DNA of 33,220 bases from a virus, in the IMG/VR virus record IMGVR_UViG_3300017598_000473, positions 1 through 33,220 of that record. One strand, given 5' to 3'. Under the pieces are notes generated by a model. It saw only the letters and a program-made list of their open reading frames with translations, searched no databases and had not been told where the DNA came from. Within the stretch, counting starts at the first letter, position 1; each line of letters opens with the position of its first letter. Position numbers and translations under genes: made by a program. Shown in pieces: positions 29,611 to 33,220 of this stretch.

Positions 29611-30000
29611 ATGGAAGACATTTCACTTGACAGCCTCGTACCCTCGCAATCGGAATACCTTACCAAAGACGATGTAGGCGAACAGGGGCTGAACGTAACA
29701 ATTGCTGGCTTTAGAATGGCCGAAGTCGGCAGGGGGCAGGACGCTGATATGCGCTGTATTATGAGCTTCCAGGAAGGCGTGAAGGATATGGTTGTCAATA
29801 AAACGAACATGGCCCGCCTGAAGCACATTACAGGTGCTGAGACGACCGGACAGGCCCGTGGTAAACAAGTTAACGTCTATAACGACCCTATGGTCGAGTT
29901 TGGCGGAAAGCTCACAGGCGGTATCAGGATTCGTCCTGTGACAGCTACGGCACCAGAGATGGCACCGCCCGTAGACGACATGAGCGACGTTCCTTTTTGA
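29611..30000 (+). CDS. Putative ssDNA-binding protein with SSB-like acidic tail
   Basis: The 129-aa protein has an OB-like strand order (GLNVTIAGFRMAEVG, ADMRCIMSFQEGVKDMVVNK, then GKQVNVYNDPMVEFGGKLTG, GIRIRPV), followed by a flexible Ala/Pro region and a tip DDMSDVPF. Bacterial SSB ends in a like acidic tip (DDDIPF) that recruits other replication proteins. I infer a phage SSB analogue or an SSB-tail mimic. Classic OB aromatic contacts cannot be assigned by eye. AGGA is eight bases before ATG 29611. It is the only gene of the rightward operon with a guessable role. Confidence 0.55.
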   Translation: MEDISLDSLVPSQSEYLTKDDVGEQGLNVTIAGFRMAEVGRGQDADMRCIMSFQEGVKDMVVNKTNMARLKHITGAETTGQARGKQVNVYNDPMVEFGGKLTGGIRIRPVTATAPEMAPPVDDMSDVPF

Positions 30001-30036
30001 TCTCCGAGGCTGATTCCTAGCCAAGATGGCCTGTTT

Positions 30037-30069
30037 GGTCTTCGCAGGTGGAGAGAAGAAGACCTTTTC
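30037..30069 (+). terminator. Possible weak terminator after the OB-like gene
   Basis: GGTCTTC (30037-30043) pairs with GAAGACC (30058-30064) around a 14-base purine-rich loop, followed by TTTTC. The stem is short and the T run only four, so confidence is low. The 100 bases between genes hold nothing else I can support apart from the AGGAGAAAACT site of the next gene. Confidence 0.3.
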
Positions 30070-30101
30070 AAAGCAACGAGTGATGGTTTTAGGAGAAAAC
30101 T

Positions 30102-30299
30102 ATGTGGGAACAGTATAAGAGAAAAGGTCTGTCGGAAATGCGTCCCTATGTGAAAGGTGAAGATCTGACGAACATCAGTGTAAGCGCTGAAGATAATCCT
30201 GAGAATGACATGGGAATGATCGCGAGAAATCCTGATAATCATGACGATCAATGGTACGTAGCTCGTGAATATTTTGATAAGAATCTGGAGCCTGCATAG
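30102..30299 (+). CDS. 65-aa acidic hypothetical phage protein
   Basis: ATG 30102 has AGGAG six bases upstream. The product (MWEQYKRKGLSEMRPYVKGE, DLTNISVSAEDNPENDMGMI, then ARNPDNHDDQWYVAREYFDK) has a basic start and an acidic middle, ending in a helix. Similar short proteins with RPYVKGED and ARNP..H.DQWYVA are, as far as I recall, common in environmental phage genomes, but I know no function. It is probably a cytoplasmic single domain. Confidence 0.75.
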   Translation: MWEQYKRKGLSEMRPYVKGEDLTNISVSAEDNPENDMGMIARNPDNHDDQWYVAREYFDKNLEPA

Positions 30300-30317
30300 C
30301 CATTACAGGAGTGAGAG

Positions 30318-30479
30318 ATGAAGGCAGTAACAGTAATTATATTTCCACGTCCAGATGTTGATGACCAAGAACATGTAGCATCAACTTTGGAACAACTAGC
30401 AGAACAGGTCCGTGATGATGATTGTTGGGGAAGTGGCTTTTTCGATGCACAAATGACTGATATTCAGATTTACGGATAG
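30318..30479 (+). CDS. 53-aa small hypothetical protein
   Basis: ATG 30318 follows AGGAGTGAGAG. The product is MKAVTVIIFPRPDVDDQEHV, ASTLEQLAEQVRDDDCWGSG, then a short beta end (FFDAQMTDIQIYG). It has a beta-alpha-beta look (ferredoxin-like) and is acidic. The ribosome site is nearly the same as in the two following genes, which supports it as a real gene of this operon. Confidence 0.75.
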   Translation: MKAVTVIIFPRPDVDDQEHVASTLEQLAEQVRDDDCWGSGFFDAQMTDIQIYG

Positions 30480-30488
30480 GAGTGAGAG

Positions 30489-30680
30489 ATGAAAGTATCA
30501 TTTTATGCAATATCTGATATTGCTTACCAAATACTGTCTATTGGTATCGACGGTGAATTGGGTAACTTACGCACTGATCTAATAGAAATTGAAAAGGCTC
30601 AATTTGCCTTAGAGATAAAGAAAGCTCTTTGTGAGGGGAAGAAACGAATTGTTATTGATGTTGGACGCCCAAAGGAGTGA
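30489..30680 (+). CDS. 63-aa small hypothetical protein
   Basis: ATG 30489 follows AGGAGTGAGAG, the same site as the preceding gene. The product is MKVSFYAISDIAYQILSIGI, a helical middle (DLIEIEKAQFALEIKKALCE) and a basic beta end (KKRIVIDVGRPKE). No domain is recognised. It shares its spacing and ribosome site with its neighbours, so the three were probably gained or shaped together. Confidence 0.75.
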   Translation: MKVSFYAISDIAYQILSIGIDGELGNLRTDLIEIEKAQFALEIKKALCEGKKRIVIDVGRPKE

Positions 30681-30683
30681 GAA

Positions 30684-30815
30684 ATGTTCTACAGAGACAA
30701 AATAAGGCCCCTGACCTTCGTCTATAAGCAAGGACTGCATAAAGACTTTCTCAATGCTTTATTAAAGGCGGGGTGGGTAGATAAGGGTAAATATTTGGAG
30801 AGGACGAATGACTGA
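30684..30815 (+). CDS. 43-aa small basic protein
   Basis: ATG 30684 follows AGGAGTGAGAA. The product is MFYRDKIRPLTFVYKQGLHK, DFLNALLKAGWVDKGKYLER and three more residues; it is basic and probably one helix pair. It ends eight bases inside the next gene. The overlap and the strong site argue for translation. It looks like a small DNA- or protein-binding factor, but nothing specific can be said. Confidence 0.7.
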   Translation: MFYRDKIRPLTFVYKQGLHKDFLNALLKAGWVDKGKYLERTND

Positions 30816-31215
30816 AGAAAGAAAACCCGAAACACAGCACTGTTCGGACAAATCTTATCGGGTTGAGGTTCGGGCGACTGGACGACCGATTGTATCGGAC
30901 GACCGTCAGGTCATAGGGCGAGATTGGGAGCCGTTACCAGAGGTAAGAACAACACCGCTCGGCACGGCATACGATCAGTGCAGGGATGTTTTGACGCGAT
31001 CTCATGACTACTACGGGGCTATCGCTTTAGCCTGTTCCTTCCTTTCGTCACTACACTGGTCCGCCAAACAGGTAGATGTTCGAATTATTGAGTATGCCCG
31101 TAGCGTTGATTTCACGATGACTAGAACCAAAGAGATGCCACTCCCGAATGAGATTGACGACATATTTCATCGTGCTGGATACGCTGAGCGGTGCAGTGAC
31201 GAGGACAAACAGTGA
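30808..31215 (+). CDS. 135-aa hypothetical protein
   Basis: ATG 30808 follows GGAGAGGACGA. The product has a polar N-terminus (MTEERKPETQHCSDKSYRVE), a helical middle (AYDQCRDVLTRSHDYYGAIA, LACSFLSSLHWSAKQVDVRI) and an acidic end with Cys (IFHRAGYAERCSDEDKQ). No known domain. It overlaps the following gene by GTGA, as in the leftward operon, so the rightward operon uses the same tight packing. Confidence 0.7.
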   Translation: MTEERKPETQHCSDKSYRVEVRATGRPIVSDDRQVIGRDWEPLPEVRTTPLGTAYDQCRDVLTRSHDYYGAIALACSFLSSLHWSAKQVDVRIIEYARSVDFTMTRTKEMPLPNEIDDIFHRAGYAERCSDEDKQ

Positions 31216-31388
31216 CTGAATCCCTCTCAGCCCTTCTGATAGCCGTCCTATTGGCTTTTTGCTCGTATTGGATAATAGACACGGCTTATGAGGGAAAGGC
31301 TGTTACAGAGGCTCAGAATCGCCCCTATTACCCATCTATCCCTAGATGTGATAAACCTCTCTGGGATAGGATTCGTCACCTTTGCTAG
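31212..31388 (+). CDS. 58-aa membrane-anchored small protein
   Basis: The start is GTG 31212, overlapping the previous TGA. Residues 4-20 are hydrophobic (SLSALLIAVLLAFCSYWII), a probable single TM or signal-anchor, followed by a polar part rich in Tyr, Pro and Arg with one Cys (RPYYPSIPRCDKPLWDRIRH). The tail would face the cytoplasm if the N-terminus points out. It may act at the envelope. No family is recognised. Confidence 0.65.
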   Translation: MTESLSALLIAVLLAFCSYWIIDTAYEGKAVTEAQNRPYYPSIPRCDKPLWDRIRHLC

Positions 31389-31397
31389 GAGAACACT

Positions 31398-31460
31398 ATG
31401 AAGATCGGAATGCCTTGGAATGACATTTGGGAAGCAATCTTGAGATTGCTAGGCGTTTAA
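31398..31460 (+). CDS. 20-aa amphipathic peptide, last gene of the rightward operon
   Basis: ATG 31398 has AGGAG six bases upstream, a strong site. The peptide (MKIGMPWNDIW, then EAILRLLGV) would form a short amphipathic helix with two Trp residues, like small membrane-active or protein-binding peptides. Its TAA touches the stop of the convergent gene with no spacer. Chance cannot be excluded at 20 codons. Confidence 0.5.
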   Translation: MKIGMPWNDIWEAILRLLGV

Positions 31461-31736
31461 TTATTCGATCTTGTCCAGCCGCCGCTTGATTTCGGTTATT
31501 TCCTGACGATGGAACTCAATGCGTTCTTCGGCTCTAGGTAGGATTCCATCAGCAACTCTGGTTTCGAGGTCGGAGATGCGATGGCCGTAATCTGCCCTGA
31601 CCTGATTGAGTTCAGCTTCGAGCTTAAGGCCCCATGCCAATACACCAATAAACAAAGTGAGCAAAGAAGCCAAAGCAACAAGATCGCCCCAACTGCGTAT
31701 CTTGTATCCATTAGGCTTAAGACTCTTCTCCACCAT
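31461..31736 (-). CDS. One-TM protein with coiled coil, spanin-like candidate
   Basis: The 91-aa product has a cytoplasmic start (MVEKSLKPNGYKIRSWGDL), a TM helix (about 18-38, LVALASLLTLFIGVLAWGLK), and a long charged helix (EAELNQVRADYGHRISDLET, then RIEFHRQEITEIKRRLDKIE). N-in TM plus a periplasmic coiled coil is the layout of inner-membrane spanins (Rz type) that fuse the membranes at lysis, and of some holin-associated proteins. It lies in the holin cassette, which supports lysis. No paired o-spanin is certain, so this stays a candidate. TTG 31739 is an in-frame alternative start. Confidence 0.55.
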   Translation of the reverse strand: MVEKSLKPNGYKIRSWGDLVALASLLTLFIGVLAWGLKLEAELNQVRADYGHRISDLETRVADGILPRAEERIEFHRQEITEIKRRLDKIE

Positions 31737-31796
31737 CAAACAAACCCCATTCTAGTCCAGGTGAATCATAGCCTATTATGGGCGGGAATAAATTCC

Positions 31797-31880
31797 CTAA
31801 CCAGCCGACAAAGCTGCAAACGCTATTACCAGAACAATACCAACAGCCCAACAAATCACATCCTTCTGTTTATGAGTCAC
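31797..31880 (-). CDS. 27-aa single-TM peptide in the lysis region
   Basis: GTG 31880 overlaps the end of the upstream gene (out of frame by nine bases) with GGGA five bases before it. The product has a charged start (THKQKDVICW) and one TM helix (AVGIVLVIAFAALSAG). It could be a small holin-like or regulator peptide. Ribosome-site strength is modest, so it is tentative. The 60 bases after it hold nothing else I can support. Confidence 0.4.
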   Translation of the reverse strand: MTHKQKDVICWAVGIVLVIAFAALSAG

Positions 31881-32148
31881 AACGTTCCCATTGTGGGTCT
31901 TCTTCACAGATTTTCGCCTTCAGGCGTTCCATCTGCCGCTCGTATTCATCGGCCAATTCATGCCTGCCTTCATCCAATGCTTCTTCATAATCATCCAGCC
32001 GGTCATAATATTGACCATAAGCAATATCCAGCTTAATTTCACCAACCTCAGCCGCAGTCGCAAAAGTTGCAAACATCCACAGAACAGCCGTCACTGTCGC
32101 TGTAATAGCGCCCCAGAGTAGACCGAGATTGATGATACCGGGTTTCAT
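31870..32148 (-). CDS. One-TM acidic coiled-coil protein of the lysis region
   Basis: The 92-aa product has a TM helix at residues 8-32 (LGLLWGAITATVTAVLWMFA, TFATAAE) followed by an acidic coiled coil (KLDIAYGQYYDRLDDYEEAL, DEGRHELADEYERQMERLKA) and two Cys residues near the end. Like the 91-aa protein downstream it has the N-in, coil-out layout of inner-membrane spanins. Two such proteins next to each other suggest an unusual pair. GAG lies six bases before ATG 32148. It is separated from the holin by the rightward HNH gene. Confidence 0.55.
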   Translation of the reverse strand: MKPGIINLGLLWGAITATVTAVLWMFATFATAAEVGEIKLDIAYGQYYDRLDDYEEALDEGRHELADEYERQMERLKAKICEEDPQWERCDS

Positions 32149-32177
32149 TCCAAACTCAATGTCGGCATAATAGCTTT

Positions 32178-32570
32178 ATGATAAATGACTGTTGGGAATG
32201 GAAAGGCGCGCGATCTTCTGCTGGATACGGACAAAAATGGACTCCATCGGTTGGTCAAGTTCTTTATACACATCGCCTTGCTTATGAATGGGCAAATGGT
32301 CCTATTCCAAGTGGAATGATTGTTTTGCATGCTTGTGACAATCCTCCGTGTTGCAATCCATCGCATCTTCGTCTTGGCACGCATGCAGATAATGTCGCTG
32401 ACAAAATGCAGAAAGGCCGACACGAAAACCAACAAAAAACGCATTGTAAATATGGCCATCCATTTCACGGAGACAATTTGATTATTACAAACCGTGGATA
32501 CAGAAGGTGTCGCACTTGTAAAAATCATAACGAAAAACTCCGTAAGCGACGTGTGCGCGCTAAGGCGTAA
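32178..32570 (+). CDS. HNH homing-type endonuclease, reversed inside the lysis cassette
   Basis: The 130-aa product MINDCWEWKGARSSAGYGQK has an HNH_3 core HRLAYEWANGPIPSGMIVLH, CDNPPCCNPSHLRLGTHAD, then a second zinc site (HCKYGHPFHGDNL, RRCRTCKNH). Its core is nearly that of the enzymes at 26813 and 27469, so it is a paralog, but it lies on the other strand between the holin and the 92-aa gene. It overlaps the holin end by 11 bases. No good ribosome site precedes ATG 32178, so expression may be weak or use another signal. Confidence 0.88.
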   Translation: MINDCWEWKGARSSAGYGQKWTPSVGQVLYTHRLAYEWANGPIPSGMIVLHACDNPPCCNPSHLRLGTHADNVADKMQKGRHENQQKTHCKYGHPFHGDNLIITNRGYRRCRTCKNHNEKLRKRRVRAKA

Positions 32571-32988
32571 CGCCAGTTCTAGCCACACCTAATCGCTTTT
32601 CATAAGTGCGATAGCCAGCCAGTCCAAGCATACCCAAGAGAATCGTCACTAGTTCACTAATGTCGAGCCTTGGCGCAGTTGCGAGATCAGCACCTTCAGG
32701 AATCAGAAATGCTACCCACATGAGTATCGGCTGAATAATGAAGTTCCATGCTAATCCAGAACCACAGATCCATCCAATGGCAGGTCGCCAGCCAGCAACA
32801 AAGATTGAGCCATGCTCTGCTTCTTTCTGATTAATCTGCAGTTGTCCCTGAACCAGCGAGGTCATTGCTGAGAGCATCTGAGCCTCGACTTGCTCCTTAG
32901 CCCTGGCCCTTTCATTCGGATCAGGAATACGGTCGATCAGAGGCGCTAGAATCGGTCCTACAAGGGATTTAATGAGATCGCCTAACAT
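32560..32988 (-). CDS. Three-TM holin (GTA/3TM holin family)
   Basis: The 142-aa product shows the 3TM-holin pattern: an amphipathic N-terminus (MLGDLIKSLVGPILAPLIDR), a helical region with NERARAKEQVEAQML, then AGWRPAIGWICGSGLAWNFI, IQPILMWVAFLIP and a last helix ISELVTILLGMLGLAGYRTY followed by a basic tail. The WRPAIGW motif is typical. Holins form inner-membrane holes that let the endolysin out or collapse the potential. AGGAG is six bases before ATG 32988. No endolysin gene is seen in the window. Confidence 0.85.
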   Translation of the reverse strand: MLGDLIKSLVGPILAPLIDRIPDPNERARAKEQVEAQMLSAMTSLVQGQLQINQKEAEHGSIFVAGWRPAIGWICGSGLAWNFIIQPILMWVAFLIPEGADLATAPRLDISELVTILLGMLGLAGYRTYEKRLGVARTGVTP

Positions 32989-32997
32989 AATTCTCTC

Positions 32998-33201
32998 CTA
33001 TGGCCAGCATCCTGTTTCAAGTGACCTAGTGCTGATACAGATATCATTCTCGATATAGTCACCTTGAGAGTTCTTGATGATGTTGGCTCCCACGAGGACA
33101 GCAACACCGACACCCAAAGCAACTTTCTCGCCGGTATCAAGTTCGTTCCATGTTGCACAACCAGACAAAGCCAGCGCCAGAAGTAAAATAATCCCTTTCA
33201 T
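32998..33201 (-). CDS. Small lipoprotein of the lysis region
   Basis: The 67-aa product has a signal peptide (MKGIILLLALALSGC) with the lipobox LSGC, so the lipid-modified Cys15 would be the mature N-terminus. A second hydrophobic part (VALGVGVAVLVGANII) follows. The rest is polar with two more Cys residues. Small outer-membrane lipoproteins in lysis regions can be o-spanins (Rz1 type), but those are usually Pro-rich and lack a second hydrophobic segment, so this could also be a superinfection or envelope factor. GGGG is seven bases before ATG 33201. The gene is ten bases upstream of the holin. Confidence 0.7.
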   Translation of the reverse strand: MKGIILLLALALSGCATWNELDTGEKVALGVGVAVLVGANIIKNSQGDYIENDICISTRSLETGCWP

Positions 33202-33220
33202 GCTAAATCCCCGCAGTGAA

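Noticed and set aside
30026-30118. 30-codon plus-strand frame between the OB-like and 65-aa genes
   Set aside because: No ribosome site, it overlaps the start of the next gene, and it runs across a hairpin.
29358-30251. Several minus-strand frames of 120-156 aa over the rightward operon
   Set aside because: They are complements of genes with good ribosome sites and spacing, and have no start signals of their own.
32145-32588. 147-aa minus-strand frame as an interrupted lysis gene
   Set aside because: It is antisense to a well-supported HNH gene, its composition is not that of its neighbours, and it has no ribosome site.
1-33220. tRNA genes, integrase, attachment site, insertion sequences
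   Set aside because: I looked for cloverleaf-like ends with CCA-type context, tyrosine or serine recombinase motifs, and terminal inverted repeats with transposase, and saw none that I could support.

Overview
The window is a 33.2 kb piece of a tailed, podovirus-like phage or prophage (Caudoviricetes). The case rests on a P22-type virion set read on the minus strand: small and large terminase, P22-type portal, scaffold, P22-type coat protein, and the gp4 and gp10 neck/tail-hub proteins. Shine-Dalgarno sites, a lipobox lipoprotein and a three-TM holin point to a Gram-negative bacterial host, but nothing names a genus. No integrase, tRNA, CRISPR array, endolysin or DNA polymerase was seen, so temperate or lytic life style is open and the genome continues beyond at least one edge (a plus-strand gene is cut at base 1).

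Layout. (1) 1-112: the 3' end of a rightward structural gene converging on the leftward operon. (2) 112-9608, leftward: terminases, portal, scaffold and coat, then a hairpin terminator, a Lys-rich small protein, a glycosyltransferase, a methyltransferase, gp4 and gp10. (3) 9608-22518, leftward and upstream of the terminases: tail and receptor-binding genes, including an 821-aa protein with internal repeats, a 1086-aa protein with kelch-like C-terminal repeats, a 604-aa putative glycan hydrolase, and a small sulfotransferase-like protein. (4) 22550-28528, leftward early/replication region: O-like initiator and P-like helicase loader, RusA resolvase, YbcO-type nuclease, small zinc and HTH proteins, several HNH endonucleases, and at the promoter-proximal end a ribbon-helix-helix protein. 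(5) 28529-28583: the only divergent junction, holding two overlapping, mirrored promoter-like sequences and palindromes; it looks like the main control point. (6) 28584-31460, rightward: eleven packed small genes, nearly all unrecognised, including an OB-like protein with an SSB-type acidic tail. (7) 31461-33201, leftward: lipoprotein, holin and small one-TM proteins (a lysis-type cassette), interrupted by a rightward HNH gene.

How it works together: the RHH protein probably regulates both divergent promoters. The leftward transcript would deliver replication functions and then the whole virion operon through overlapping start/stop codons (ATGA, GTGA, TGATG). Six HNH homing-type endonucleases, most fitted into gene junctions with no spare DNA, make this an unusually heavily invaded phage genome. 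Ten genes too short for a 60-aa ORF cut-off are described here from their reading frames, ribosome-binding sites and couplings.
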